The position numbers and the translations under genes are program-made. From Acanthaster planci (Eukaryota > Echinodermata > Asteroidea > Valvatida > Acanthasteridae), in the NCBI RefSeq assembly GCF_001949145.1, contig NW_019091607.1, forward strand, positions 112,220 through 176,219: DNA of 64,000 bases, given 5' to 3'. Under the pieces are notes generated by a model. The model saw only the letters and a program-made list of their open reading frames with translations, did no database searches and was not told the origin of the DNA. The number at the start of each line of letters is the position of its first letter. Within the stretch, counting starts at the first letter, position 1. Below, piece after piece: positions 47,901 through 61,105 of the stretch.

Positions 47901-48288
47901 TGTACGGTTAAGGACAAAGCAAAAATTGAATGGCTCCACCAACGGCGACAACTACACGCTGAAAACATCTCCTTTGTATGAACAACAATTTCCCAAACCC
48001 CCAGCAAAACTCCTGGACTTGCCCCTGTGTGTTCAGTCGGTCTGGGAACATGAAGGTATTTTTATGCAGTACAATGGAGACATCATCATTTTCACCTTGA
48101 GTTACAGATGGCGAGGAAAGTACTAATATAATATCCATCTGATGTACACAAGATTCCGTTTCTGACACTGACTTGTGCTCGAGGTCTTTGTCACGAGGCT
48201 GTATAACAGGTGGTTCTTCACAGTTCGGAGTAGGGTCCAGATAAATTAGCCTATAAAGTGGTGCACCCGATCTGACAACCTACCGTAA
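41950..48288. other. Repeat-littered intergenic stretch with no recognised gene
   Basis: It holds one copy of a dispersed repeat (42634-42771). A small ACGATGGT/ACCATCGT hairpin lies at 45064-45085. The open frames here (up to 115 codons) have no family-like motifs and overlap one another in different frames. Confidence 0.4.
42634..42771. repeat. Dispersed repeat, uninterrupted copy (second copy at 54290-54690)
   Basis: It shares TCGGTTGA, GGTGGAGA-like and CTCTCTTGGTCCAGCT blocks in order with 54290-54690. This copy is about 138 bp and lacks the roughly 260-bp insert present in the other, so it resembles the empty site. Confidence 0.6.
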
Positions 48289-48526
48289 CTTATAAGTGAG
48301 GCCTGTGCAGCAAAAAAGCCATGCAACATAATTTTGACGCTAATTATTATCTTTTGATGCAACACAGTAGGCAAACTATAAGTGAGGCTTGCTCGAGTCT
48401 TCTGCATGCAAATTTTCGTGACGCTGACTAGCCTCGGACGTTTGGCTACTGTATTGCATCATACGATAATATATTAGCATCACAGTCATTGCAGGCTATT
48501 TTGCTTTACAGGCCCCACCTAATAAG
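48289..48526. mobile_element. Foldback element with about 88-bp inverted arms
   Basis: The left arm 48289-48377 and right arm 48439-48526 are inverted copies at roughly 75-80% identity. Both carry GCATCA/TGATGC, ACAGTAG and the outer CTTAT start. The spacer is about 60 bp. The motif ATAAGTGAGGC occurs twice in direct orientation, at the outer end and just inside the left arm. No clear target duplication or frame is present. Confidence 0.65.
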
Positions 48527-51280
48527 CCGCGGTGGGTACTCGAATCGGGTGATAAAGTTGCATGAAAAGTCCCCTGAACTGGGAGGACACATCCTGTTTG
48601 GCATGAGTGCCATCTGATCCGACTACCTACTATACCTTCATTATGCGAAGCTTTTACTGAGCAAAATTCCACCTTTGAAAAGTGCCGTTAAAACATTATA
48701 ATAGGCCTCTGAGTTACCAACAGCATCAGCATATTAGGTGGCGTCGTGGACACAAAAGAAGAGAAAAGGGGTTCGGTCCAGCTTGCTTGAGCAGCGTAGT
48801 GCCTAGGGGAACTGGTTGAATCCGAGCGGGTACCTCTTTACTCTTTTATGCTTCCTGTTGGAAAAGTTTAACTTTGACAGGCTGGTTAACTTACTTTTGA
48901 AAGCTGCAGCCTTTAGTTTTTTTTTTGAGAAAAGTTAAATAAGCGGAATACATGGCAGAATAAAATTGTTTAGCGAATGAATCTGGAATTTGTGCGAAAT
49001 TGGTGATCCTGGCATGAGCCAAAGAAACTTGATTTCAGCAAGTTATTTCAATATCAGACAAAACATGGAATATTAAAACAAGGCTCGTCGTGGCAAACCG
49101 TGCAATGATATTATGTGCCGGAGAGTGAAGCCTACCAAGTTCGAATATAGCAAAACAATGTCCTGTATGAACCTCCCAATGATTTGTGACAAGTGCTCGC
49201 AAAGGAGACGATTTACAGTATTTGGTATCTGTGTCGAAGTCTCAACAGTAGATTTGTCTGGATTTGGGTAATGTAGCTGCAGTGGATTTTCAGAATTCTT
49301 GAAAAAGAATTCTAGCCAACTTTTGAAATGCATGCACTCAGCAGAATTTTACAATTTCCATTTGGTCTCTCCGTCCGTTCAAGTCACAGTTGCTGCCCCT
49401 TTTATTTTCATCTGACGCTCTAGTTTTAGACCAAATCAACACTGAAGGCCTATATTCAGACGTCAGACATGGGTACGAGGTTCTCTATCTTGGTAATCGA
49501 TTTTTGTCTCGCCACTTCATTTGACGTAGGGCGCAAAGCAAATATGGCGACGAGGCTGGAAAATTAAAAAAGTTTCACTTTCGAAATTTAGAAATGGTCG
49601 ATTAATACCTTGAGTCACAATCTGCAGTGGTGCTACGTGGGTATGTTTCCTTCTTGAGCCAGCGTGTATTTTGCATTGAATGTTTAACTTGATCTTTTCA
49701 ATAATATGGTTCGTTTGTCCTCAGAGATAAAATAAACAAAAGAGGATAGTTCGAATTGCGCAGTGAACAGCTTCGTCTGGGAGGCACTCCAAGACAGGAA
49801 GCACACATAACATTAAAATATATATACGTAGAACTGGCGAAGACTTCATGAAATATTCTTCACTGAATCCTACGTTGGAAACTTTGATTAGGCTGGATCA
49901 AACCTGGGCGGGGCGTGGTAGTACAGTCTTGTACGTTAATGAACGAGATGAAACATGTTGTTGTATTGGACGTTATTTCCATGTCCAATTTAACGTTAAA
50001 GCAGGCTTTGCCGAAAGGCGGGGGAAATAAATAGTAACTCTAAACCCCACGCAGGAAGGGAGCGCGTCCATTGGTTAATGTGCTTCTTATGACTCACCTT
50101 TTTTTCTTTTTCAATGGGCCAGTGATACATACCTGCAACATTTACCAGAAACTTCGTATCTACTAGTGTGCAAACCTCAAAATTAACTTAGATTCTTTAT
50201 GCAGGGCAGAGGAGCGCACCTCATCAATCATCTGCACATAGGAACAATAGTCGTTCTGATTTTTTTGTCCAGGAAGGAAAAGCAATCCCCTGCATAGGAG
50301 ATCTTTCCTGTTGATGGTGATTGGCCGAAGCTCCTTTAGGTGAGCCAGGTGGCCAGATGACTGAATCCCAAAATAAAGAAAAAGTTACCACAGTGCAGCG
50401 AAAAACGACATGCGATTTGATTAGGGTCAGTGAGTCAAGGCCACCGTTTCCTTTTCAAAGATTATTTAGCTTGAATGGTGGTTGTATTTTGCATCTAGCT
50501 CGCACTATTGCGTTCGCCTTACCTTTAGCATTACACAGCCAAAGACTAGCTCGTGCTTCGCTCGTCGGCGAAAACGAACGCGAATTTGTGACGCCAGATC
50601 AAATACTTGCGTTACAAATTCCCCAAATTTGAATATATTTAAACGTCAGCGAAATTTCGCTGCCAATTTTTTTTGTGACGTCAAATTCGCTTTTGCATTT
50701 GCCTGAAGGATAGTGTGACCCACCTTTAATCAGAGTAATGTGATTTGGGGTTCTCGCCGTTTTTCTGTTCAAATACGAGAAATGTCATAATTTTCTGATG
50801 CAACGTTTTAATCTTTAAAGTGAGCCAGCGAGTTTTCGATTAAAACAAGGCTAGTCGTGGCAAACTTTACATGAGTTTAGATAAATGAGATGCCATGCAT
50901 ACAAAAAATCTTCAGGCCGTGACGTGTTCATTTTTGGAAGAATTCGCTCCATGGTTAGAAAGTGGATTTCAAAAATCACTGGAATAGTTGTACACCGTCA
51001 AGAACGAAATGTGCAGGAAAATAAATGCTATTTTACAGCACTGGAGAGTTTTAACCTCGATCTGTCCATTCCCTGTCGTGCTTTAGACGAACAAAATTAA
51101 ATATAGGTCCAATATTTGAAATTGAATGTCAAGGTCAGTAACAATGTGCGCTTTCGTGTGACAGTATTTAAAGTTGATGAAATGGGAGCGGCTTTGTTGA
51201 AGGCACCGCGTTTCAATTTATACGCAAGCAACGTTCTCTTGAACATGTTCTAAATGGTTATTTCAAGAATATATTTCGAA

Positions 51281-51344
51281 CAAAGAAATGGGGCAATGTC
51301 GTTGAAGCTAGGACAAGAAATGGGGCAATGTCGTTGAAGCTATC
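51281..51344. repeat. 32-bp tandem duplication
   Basis: Two nearly identical adjacent units carry AAGAAATGGGGCAATGTCGT and TGAAGCTA. This is a recent local duplication. Confidence 0.9.
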
Positions 51345-54289
51345 TTCAATTTCCAGAGCGAAGTTTAAAACGCAGTTAAATTTTATTTAATTTGATTTTT
51401 CATATACGTAGCTACCGTCGCTCTGTGACAACTAGTCCGTGTGGCACTACATCGCTATCGTTCCTTCAACCAAGAATTCTTGAACTCAGACCACCTGGAA
51501 CTAGGCCTATGTGGACCCACGAGTAATATTGGAAATGTTGTGTCATGTATATTTCTAAATTCATGTCGCCCATCACGAGGCTCAAAAGGCCCCCCAGGCG
51601 AAGAGGGGAATGGTAGAAAACGAAAACAAATTCAAACTGAAAAAAAATAGTCATATCGTGCTGACAATGAGATGTGGACATTTGAGCAAATGATTCATGA
51701 AGGCAAAGAATAGACCTGAATCGCAGGGAAGCCCAGTTTTGATTGTTTCCCCCAATTCTGTGTTATAAAAGGTAAACTACTAAAAGTAATGGTACCAGAC
51801 TATTTATTTCTAAGCCTCCCTTTTTCATTTCTTGAAATGTGACTAAAGACTTCAAAGTATATTAAATCACAGTTTCAATCGGTCATCAGAGTAGATGGGT
51901 ATTAAATTTTGGTGAAATTTCATTGCTTTAGTTTCTGCTCTCAACTTCCTCGCACAAAGAGCTTACCTCGCTTACACTCTGGGCAAATTTTTTTGCCCGA
52001 CTTTGGGTACCAGGTGAGTCGCCTGTTGGGCAAAAATGGCATAACACTGGGTAACAAAGTTGTAGAACAAATAGCATTTTTTACAACCGTTGGGTTAAAA
52101 CAGTTCCTACTTCAGGAGAAAATCAACGCGGCTGGGTAATCTGTTTGCCCAGCAGTTAGGCGATTCAGCGTTTTCAAAGTGTACAATACGGCCGACTTGT
52201 AACTCAAAGCTATTAGGAAGTAGGTAATTAGTACAGCACGTTGGAAGAAAGTCGGAGAAAAATATTTCTCGAGGGTAGAGTTGAGGACACAGTGACAGTG
52301 TATGGATGTGATTGGTAGTCTACCTAAATGAGACATTTGTGTGAAAAAACTAGTGCAAAACTGAGCAGTGGCGCTACACATATGTGTATGGTCGTCAATA
52401 AGAGGTACACTGTAGCGGCAAAATGTTGGGAAGCGCGGCAGTAAGAATTCTAAAATGAAAACTTAGAAGGGTGAAAAGATATCATAACTTCAAAATCCAA
52501 GATGATGAAAATGGATGATAAAGTATTGAGTAATATGTCATAAAAGAATTCCCAAATCGACTACTTACCCATTTCTCAATTGTGTAATCGATCCTACAAG
52601 GAACAGAAATGGTTGTGCTTTGGAGCGGATAAAGAAATCCCTAGGTATGATCTTCGGTATAGGAGGGCACTCAATGAAGATACGTCAGGCATGTGAATGA
52701 CGTATATAGAACGAGGATAGACATGTAGAATGACGATTTGTGGTTCCAAGAACTGTTCAGGGCATTATAAAAAAATGGACTGGAACGACGCATCTTCCAT
52801 TACTGGAACAAGAGAGTGGGGTAGCTCTTATTAGGGGTTCTGAATGAGTTTATCTCTGAAACAGTATTCAAGTCTTATAGGCCTGCTTAAGGAAGGCATC
52901 AGGTCTTTTTAAGTGTTATACTGGCTGGATTATTTAACAGCTTGTTGGCAAAGGTACCAGGCGCTTGTGCACGGATGGTTAAGGAAACGGCACTGCGAAT
53001 CATTTAACCAAATAAATCATAAGCTCGAATTAATAATCTTATAATACTTTTAAGGCAATAGCCATTATGGTTATTTAAGTTTTTAGCTCCAAATTCTCTC
53101 TTTTTCTTCTCTCATTTGGCTGCTTAAAACAAATTGGCAAAAAGGAAAGTTCATATGCTCCTGCTTTGCTTATAATGTCACCAAATTATATTTGACGTTG
53201 GCGGTGATATAAACTGCAGAAGAACATTCATTCTTCCTGAAAGGGCGAGCATTTGTGGCGTAATGAACTAAATATTCAGCGTTTTGATGGCATAAAGTTG
53301 CCCGTCAACATGCAGATTTTCTCTCTGATTAAATCCACACCAGTGTTTTCCCAGACTTTTCACAGGGAAAAGCATGAACACAGACCACGTGATCGCACTA
53401 ATGCTTTTTTCGCCCTCACGAACCTCTTTGACGCTTTATTCCCCGCAGACTCGATCAAGCAAGAACGTACAAAGGTGCGACAGTGGATGCCATTTGCAGG
53501 GACTACATACCCTCCGGGCACATGTCTGCGTTTAATCAAGAACACATTTGGCCTTAGCAACATTCCAAAATAGTAAGCGAGGAATAGCGTATCGAACGCA
53601 TTGCTCTTGTAAGACTCAATGAGACTGCACCTCCATCGATTTCAAAACTAGACTGCCTGTTCTTGTTCTTAAGAAAGCAAAGGTTGGTGTTATTGGTGGG
53701 AAAGCATTTAGATGATGCGGGACGCATGCATTACACGGTCACACAGGCCACACTTTGAATTTGCTTCCTAAAGGATCATCTGGGGAGACAGTTGCTTGGT
53801 TTTCTCAGATAACAAGAATGCCAAATTCCATCTGTGTCATTCCCAACTTTCTTAATTGATTCGTCCGTCCGTGCACACAAGGGCACCAACAAGATTGTTT
53901 CTCAGGGGGCAAGAAGATTTTCGAGGAACCAGAGCAAACACTCTTTACCAACAAACTAATAAATCGTTCATGGAGGAAGGAATTAATTCCAAGCTATTTT
54001 CGAGCGAAGTGGTTATTTTGTATTCCATTTACCCCTTTTTTCTCTCGTCTTTTCTTTTCCTTTTCCCCTTTTCCCCTTTCATTTTGTTCTCAAAATGGGA
54101 GTTAAGTTCCCCCTCGGTCCCTTGGGACGCCTACATCCATGCGTTTATCTATTTCTGTTCATATACCCATACCGCCGCCATTACAATTTTTGTTTCCTAT
54201 CAGTTTTCCTCTTGTCTCTCATCTCATCCGATTTGTGTTACAATAATCCCTTTTATTAATGCAAGTAAAACCAGTGGGCCTGGCGTTTG

Positions 54290-54690
54290 ATTAGAACCCC
54301 CTTCATCGGTTGAAGAGAACCATGTTGGTGGAGAATGTTAATTGTGTTGGTAGCGACGCAACCGTCACGCGTGCGTTTCTTTAAAGGCGCCTTTCCATAC
54401 CTATACGTTTTTATGGTGCGCTGCGTACACGATGTGTTCGTGCGTTTCACTTCCACGGATACAAAAATCGACACCATTAACATAACACACGTCTGTGTTG
54501 CGTTCGGCAGTCAAAATCGCCCGGGAGCGATTTGGACGGATACGCAACGCTTGGCGCAAGTGCTGACGTACATTTTGGAAAAAGGCGCCTTTAGTCTTCT
54601 GCGAACTAGCGAAGTGCAAATTCCACTAAATGACACTGCATTGCTAACAATTTTGCGCCCTCTCTTGGTCCAGCTTGGGGCTCATACAGG
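54290..54690. repeat. Dispersed repeat, interrupted copy (first copy at 42634-42771)
   Basis: Both flanks match the 42.6-kb copy, but about 260 bp of extra sequence lies between them (about 54340-54600). The extra part contains the inverted AAGGCGCC-ended element annotated separately. Confidence 0.6.
54384..54591. mobile_element. Possible nested MITE with AAGGCGCCTT ends and TA flanks
   Basis: The ends AAGGCGCCTTTCCA and the complement of AAGGCGCCTTTTTCCA are inverted, and each contains a perfect AAGGCGCCTT palindrome. TA lies outside each end (54382-54383, 54592-54593). The inserted block relative to the paralogous copy is somewhat larger than this, so the boundaries are provisional. Confidence 0.35.
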
Positions 54691-56090
54691 TTCTTTCAAA
54701 GACCTTTGAAGAAGGTCTATTTTGATAAGTATATTTCAGAGTACGGTGCAGTAGTCGGTGTTTATTGTTTGTAACAGGGCTTTTCTTTACATATCAAAAG
54801 TAAATCAATGATTACAAGATCATGGACGTCTGTATATTTTGAGCTTTTTTGTCCGTCTACCTTTTTTGTTATTGCATCTGACATTTTTCTCATTCCTCGC
54901 TCAAACATGGCTCGCTGTAGTACCGTTCAGGCGATATCCTTTTTTTCTGAGCATAAAGCGCATAGCAAATGGCTAAAGTAACGTTTCAACAACTGACATT
55001 TCTGGGTTGTCGTCACGTAGGATCTCCCAATATTGCAACACTGCGGTGTATAGATGGCATCAACTGAACACCCGAATGTTATCGCCCAACGTAGGAAAAG
55101 AAGATTACTTCCCCTTTATACTGATCGTACATACGCACGCACGTGCGCAGGTGAAACACGCCAGAGAAGCCTCACTTGCGTCAGATCGGGCGGCACGGAC
55201 CCTATGAAAATGTCGGCAGGCCCCAGCGCAAAGCTAACATGACATCACACAAAGTGTCGGCTTTGCAAGGCCATCCCCACACCACCCTTGGGGGGAGGTC
55301 GGCTGATGCTAGACAAATTGCAGTGCTTCATATGAGCCTCTCAAGCTCAGGTCCGTGGGAGGGGGGGGGTGGCTAAAGCGAACGGGGGACGCCGTGGACA
55401 ATCACATTACACCAGCCGAGATCTTGGCCTGGCGTCCCCGACCGCAGCCCGATAGATACTCTGTTCCTAAATTTCTCGGAATCTCCGCACTCCGGCCGCT
55501 CAAATCCCCAGAAGCTGCGTTGCGCTACCATCTTTTCCCAGCCAGTAGGCTGCTTTCAAATGCGTGTGGTAGGCCTATCATTTATTTCAACAGTGGACTA
55601 GGCTGCGAACGTCCCCGGGTTATATATTACAAAATGATTGCAGGCCGCCAGCTTTCCATTATCTAAATGATTATATATATCTGGAATGGGTAACCTGGCA
55701 TTCATCGTACATATTTCAGCCTGTGCGCTTCTGCTCAAGACTGTTTACAAATAAATCCCAATTTGGTTCTTTTTCCTCTTTGAAGTTGTTGCAAGGTTAA
55801 TGGATATTTAAATTATAAATTACACTATTTTTACTGAAAAATTAAGAAACAACTGCCCTTAAGCCCACGCTAGTCCGAATACGTGTCACAAAACCTGACA
55901 AATGATTCTTCGGGCCTTATACGATGAATCTCCCAAAACATAACACCAAAGATTATCGTTTCACGAAAATGAATACCTTCAACACCCGTAATCTCCCAAT
56001 TAACTACGCGTGCTGTTACTTGAGAAGGAGCTTAAGGTTTTTAAGATTTAAAGTATTCCATTTGGGCTTGTAGCGGTTCAGCGAATGTGA

Positions 56091-56314
56091 GGTCCTCAAA
56101 ACCAATGATGTTGTAGGACATTCGATACCAAAGTTATACGTGGTATTAGGTTTCGCCTTTTGTGCAGTACTCAAAATCCATGATGTTGTAGGACATTCGG
56201 CACAAAAGTCATACGTGGTATTAGGTTTCGCCTTTTGTGTGGTCCTCAAAACCCATGATGTTGTCGGACATTCAACACAAAACTCAGGATGGTATTAGGT
56301 TTCGCCTTTTGAGG
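56091..56314. repeat. Tandem repeat, 75-bp unit x3
   Basis: Three adjacent copies share GTCCTCAAAACCCATGATGT, GGACATTC and GGTATTAGGTTTCGCCTTTT. The period of 75 is a multiple of three. The minus strand is open through the first two copies (a 25-residue periodic peptide) but there is no start or splice context, so I do not call a gene. Confidence 0.9.
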
Positions 56315-59300
56315 CAGCCAGGTTACTCCGAAGCTGAATTACTATGAAGACTCTTCCTCATGGATAAACCTTGGCAATGCAAATACAACAGCACTCTCCT
56401 GAGAAAAGCCGTTGGCAATGTTGACCTTCCATTATTTCAGGGTACATGTATGAATTGCTTTGCATATGTTTTATTTTCTTGCAGAGTGTGGTCCTCTATA
56501 AATTAAGTGGTCTTCACCATTAAATTATTCAGATTACAATGCACGAAGAGCCTTTTAGTTTTTTTTCATTTCTTGACTTAAGTAGGAATTTGATGTAGCG
56601 ATCAAGTTCAATGTTAGAGAATGAGAGTGTGTCTGGGTGATTTAAACTAAAGGGTTATCCACAAAATAAAACAAAAACGCACGATATAGTCTTCGCCATA
56701 AATGAACGCAACCCTAACACGTGGGAAAGAAAGATTTTAAATGTTAAGGATCAATTTCCTGAAAGTAACCGATGTTGTCTTCTGAACGTTTGGAAAGGCG
56801 GCGCAAAATATTGTTGGCATCCATAAAGACAAGCACGAATCCTTCTTCGGCGAGGTACTGTAGTGTGCATTTTGCAAAATTATTGACGGAATGGTGGCAT
56901 CCGCCAATGGTCCTCCTGCAAACTACCGAACTGTTTCCAATTAGTGATTAAACAAGACTGAAGGTCACTCAGGAAAAATTCCTGCTGGCGTTTAACCTGT
57001 TCCACTTCTGTTCGATCCACTTTTCTATCGGCAACGTTCGTGACATTTTTTATTCCTCCTGTAAATTTACAGTTGATTTAATCTTCCTGGCCAAGTGACT
57101 TGACAGTGTACCTCAACACATAACTGCGAGAAAAGCACTCAAGAATTGTGGGAGAAATCAATTAAATAAATAACATGCCATATTTCATTTATTTGATCTC
57201 GCTGTTCCACTAAGGCTAAAAACTAGATTGGCGCAGTGATAGCATTCTGTTGAGAAACCTACAGCCCAAGATTCTGTTTAAATGTTAAAGCGTACAGATC
57301 GTATTTTTAGTGATCTTGATATGTCAAGCTACTAATGTCTATCGGTCGAGTTGATATGTCCCCTTTTGAGTCATTTTAAAGTCTAAGACTGTCACCATCT
57401 ACAGTTTTTAAATTGTCTCCAGTGTCAGAAACAAGCAGATGGTCTTTTCGATCGGCTGTCAATATAATATTTAAGAGTTAGGCTATGTAACTATTGTAGC
57501 ATACTGATTATTATGTAAGGCAAAGAGAAATGTTACATAACTAAATACTATAAAGCTGCAAATATTTTTTTATAGTGTAAATGATAATTAATACCTCTGA
57601 CCTCTCAAAAGTATTAACAAGGACGAGAACCAAAGGTTCTTCCTCTGTATTTAGTTTATTTAAGTTGTTTTGAAAGTGCAGTGTGTTAACAATCTATTTC
57701 GGCCCATGACGGAAGTATCCACATTAAATGAACAAATAAACATTGTTCCTGATTTTTTTACAAAGCAAATATTGTAACACTGCACCTTTGACATCTCATT
57801 ACAGATCGCAATCTCAAGAGTAACCATAAAAGCCACGTACACAATAAATTTTTAAAAATGAAGTGGTCTAAAATCAGAAAAACCGCTGCAAGTCGGAAAT
57901 CGGAAATGAGGGTGCAGGAAAATACGATTTCAGTTGAAATCACCTGTGAGACAGGACAGACGATTCAATTCTTTATACGGACACACCCAAATTAGAGATC
58001 CATTTGTTTACACCAAACACTTAATGGTCCATTTCAATGCTAACTGTTGCAAATGATTTCATGAATAAAGTGCCCCTGATGGTGGATTATATGATTTTGT
58101 GGTGTTAGCGTAATTGTTTGTTTCCCTGTGCTAGCGAAAAGACACAAGGTGAACAGGGACCATTTCTCTTTTCATTTTCGGTTTTTGCATCAAACAAAAG
58201 CCTCGTTATGTCCAACCATCGTCTAGGAGTCGGGTTAAAAATTAAATGCTTCAAATTGTGAATTGCAAGTTCCCTTCTGGTTTCCTAACAAACCACTGAT
58301 TGTGATTCTGTATTCAAAGAATCAAGGGAATAAAGAAAGGATGTGAACTATTAATGGACCCTAGAAATGCATCACAAAAACACCCACTTATGAAAATCGA
58401 CATATCAAGCAAACCATGGGACAGAGAGAGCCCCCCGCCTTTGTGTTGGTCCTCTGTCCCATTTCGTGCCCGGTATAAAAATTACACTTACAGGATTAAT
58501 TCACTGTAACGGCGAAAACATAGCGGTGTGACTTTTGTCGTGACTCTTGGATTTCGTTTTTGTGTTGATTTGAATTTCTGCGGAAGTACCTCCACTTTAA
58601 ATCGTTTTCTCTGAATTGATATACGGAGTTGCATTTCATCATCGTAGGTTCCAGTTCCAGTTCAGATTTTATGTGTTCGCATCGCTACGACTGTGTGCTG
58701 AAATCGTCGAAAAATAACATATAGACAAAAGGTACAGGAATCTCTTGTTGAAATCAGACAGGTATTTCAGAGTTCGTGTTTAAGAAATTAATATATGGAG
58801 AATAAAATTCAAAGACTAATATAGTTGAAAAGTATTTTACAATTTTCACGATTACAGTACGTCTTCGTGTCAATATATACTAGTGTTTTTCGAAGTGATG
58901 TTTTTGGTTTGTTAATTTAATCTGTAGGTTAGGTCGTTTTAAAGGTGTTCATTTCCTAGGTAATTCAAGAGGCTACTAGTTAACTTCCAATCTAAGTTTA
59001 AAAAACAGAAACAAAGGAATATTTTTCTAAACATAAGCTTGCAACGGTTATCCTTTTTTCGATTTTCTCAATTAAAACATGCAGGTACTTTCGTACTAAA
59101 CGAAATAATTATAATTATAATAATAATAATAAACGAAATAATTCCCCACTTTTTTAAAATCTGTCAAACGGTAGTATTTAATTAAACAAGTGGATAAAAA
59201 ATATGTGTCCCTTTCAAACGCCATATTTTTAGATTGATCATGTTATTTCACGTAGATCACAACCATATCTTTTTGCCAGTGTAGTTATTTCCTGGGCTGT

Positions 59301-60560
59301 AATTGTGCTGACTAAAAACCCCAGGTTTACCAAGGATGAATAGTTGGATTGCAAAGCAAGGGAAAAACAAGGCTTACTAAGGATCAGAGATTGATTGCAC
59401 AACAAGGAAGTTGTTCCTACGACTGACCCTGCATCGTCTAATGCAGCCCTAATATACTTACTTTATTTAGAAGTCAGGTATTAAGGTAATCTTCAATTCA
59501 AAATAATCGAGACTACTGCAAAATAGTACAATAATGACATGGGTGCTGAGGTTGTCTCGAAGGAACCAGCATTTCCTTTCTTAGGGATCATGTTTCAGCA
59601 TCATGCTATATTCTATTCCCAGCCATGGTAGTGGAATATCCTGTCCGAAAACGCAGGTCCTGATTTTCACAGTGACTGATCAGTCATTTAAAATGTCCCA
59701 TTACCTTAAGATGATTGTTTTTGAATGATTGACTACAAGTGGGTTGAGCAACGATCCGCACAAGGTTAAGTTTGTCTAATGCAGAAGCACTCGAAGGCCG
59801 AAAGATACGTGACAATAATGTGCAGGGGAAGCGAACACATTGGCAGATTATTTCCATCCAACCTTGAAGAATTTTGGCTCTCTTTCGGACTCGAAAGGCC
59901 TTCGCATCATTGCCGGCTGTAGCCAACAGTTAGCTCGTTAAAGTTGATTGGCTGAAACCCCTCATTATTGGAACCCATCCAAGTTCACCCGCATTGTCTG
60001 ACCTTCAGTAAACCAGTCATATACCTTAATTTTGTCTGGTACAAATGATTAGACAATGACTACTGTTGCAATATATACTGGCGAGTTGCTGTTCATCGTC
60101 GGAGTCATAAACCGTCGGTTTTTAGATCAGTCGCCACAGCACATAAATCAAATCAATTTGGATTTCAAACAAATGGTAAAGTTAATTCAAATATACATTC
60201 TTCCCAGGAAAATAAATGACACCCACAGGTGAAAATAATCTGTTACATCCCTCTGATTGCACGCGAACACTTCACGAAGAAATGTTAATTAAGCGCTTAA
60301 GGTTTTTTCACCGATCCTACGCTGTTAATCCTCCTCATTCCTGCGATTGAACTGCACCGTCTGCCTGGGTTAAACCTCTGGAGTCCCCTAGATGGTACTT
60401 CCTACTTTCTCGGTACACGCCCTTGCCCTCGTAAAATTGCCGGACCTAAAGAGAAACCACAAAACAGGGAAACAGACAAATATGTCAGATTTAACTAATA
60501 AAGAAGTAGTTAGGCGACATAAACCCTAAAACCGTCTTTGTCGTTTGTGTCGCTTTCAAC
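56315..60560. other. AT-rich intergenic stretch with no recognised gene
   Basis: It holds one copy of a 57-bp repeat (58400-58455) and chance-size ORFs. TATA-like words occur (58485, 60070) without a supported transcript. Confidence 0.4.
58400..58464. repeat. Short dispersed repeat with its own stem, copy 1 (second copy at 63890-63952)
   Basis: It shares CATAT, GGGA(C/T)AGAGAGA, CCCCC and GCCTTTGTGTTGGTC with 63890-63952. This copy is bracketed by ATGGGACAGAG and its exact complement CTCTGTCCCAT, giving an 11-bp stem around a 25-nt loop. The other copy is bracketed by GATCAAG/CTTGATC instead. Confidence 0.6.
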
Positions 60561-60815
60561 ATGGAAGAATGTTCCGCAACCCAACACACCCCCCAAAATA
60601 AGATGGAAGTTGCCTTATGGTCAGGCTTGAAGAATGTGATCTTGAACAAATGTTGCAAGATTGAACATTCTGAACAACCGTGGACGTCTGTGCCATTTAT
60701 GGATGTCCACATTGTTTGGGATATTGAACTGAATGATATCTCAAAATATCGCACTGCGGAACAGGAAGTGTTGGCCAGCGTGCTCCGGAACAACACTGTA
60801 AAAATAGTTATCCAG
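60561..60815 (+). CDS. Candidate first coding exon of an unidentified gene
   Basis: An ATG in good context (CAACATGG) opens 85 codons up to a possible weak donor (CAG/GTTTTT). A donor 18 nt earlier (ACT/GTAAAA) is an alternative. The product is soluble with a globular-type composition, including WTSVPFMDVHIVWDIEL and TAEQEVLASVLRNN, and no signal peptide. A possible next exon is 60902-60967, ending at ATG/GTAAGA and encoding FEWHQLSCGTHVLPDKII. It joins in phase only with a weak acceptor; the better acceptor (TTCTTTTAG at 60890) does not match phase. I do not recognise the family. Composition and context favour a real exon over chance, but only modestly. Confidence 0.35.
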
Positions 60816-61054
60816 GTTTTTGAAATTCGACGGAATTTTGGTTACTGAAAGTACATGTCAGCATTGTTTCAGATTTATTTATTTCTTTTAGATTTGCTAA
60901 GTTCGAATGGCACCAATTGTCTTGTGGGACACATGTCCTTCCTGACAAAATCATAGTTCAGTTTATGGTAAGAAATATGATTACATGAACCACTGTCTTT
61001 TTAATTCAAATGCCTTTTTCCTTTAAATGTATACAATGTTTGGTAAAGAGTTCC

Positions 61055-61105
61055 ACGGAAAAAAACAAAAAAACAAAAAAACAAAAAACACACACACACA
61101 AAACA
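61055..61105. repeat. A-rich and (CA)n simple repeat
   Basis: Successive CAAAAAAA units are followed by CACACACACA. Confidence 0.85.

Larger units (their letters stand above)
48527..56090. other. Intergenic stretch with no recognised gene
   Basis: It contains the 54.3-kb repeat, a 32-bp duplication, a possible decayed MITE around 50490-50720 (CACTATTGCGTTCGCC near one side, AGTGTGACC near the other), and chance-size ORFs. Confidence 0.4.

Noticed and set aside
49071-50872. Two 30-bp similar sites (AAAACAAGGCT...GTCGTGGCAAAC)
   Set aside because: They look like possible direct repeats of an LTR pair, but similarity ends after about 30 bp.
53856-54290. 144-codon open frame (+)
   Set aside because: The hydrophobic, Phe/Ser-rich middle comes from a pyrimidine-rich tract. 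The frame runs into a repeat copy.
54335-54709. 124-codon open frame (+)
   Set aside because: It spans the repeat copy and its nested insertion, so it is a by-product of repeat sequence.
56016-56249. Periodic minus-strand peptide over the 75-bp array
   Set aside because: There is no start or splice context and the third copy is not in the same open frame.
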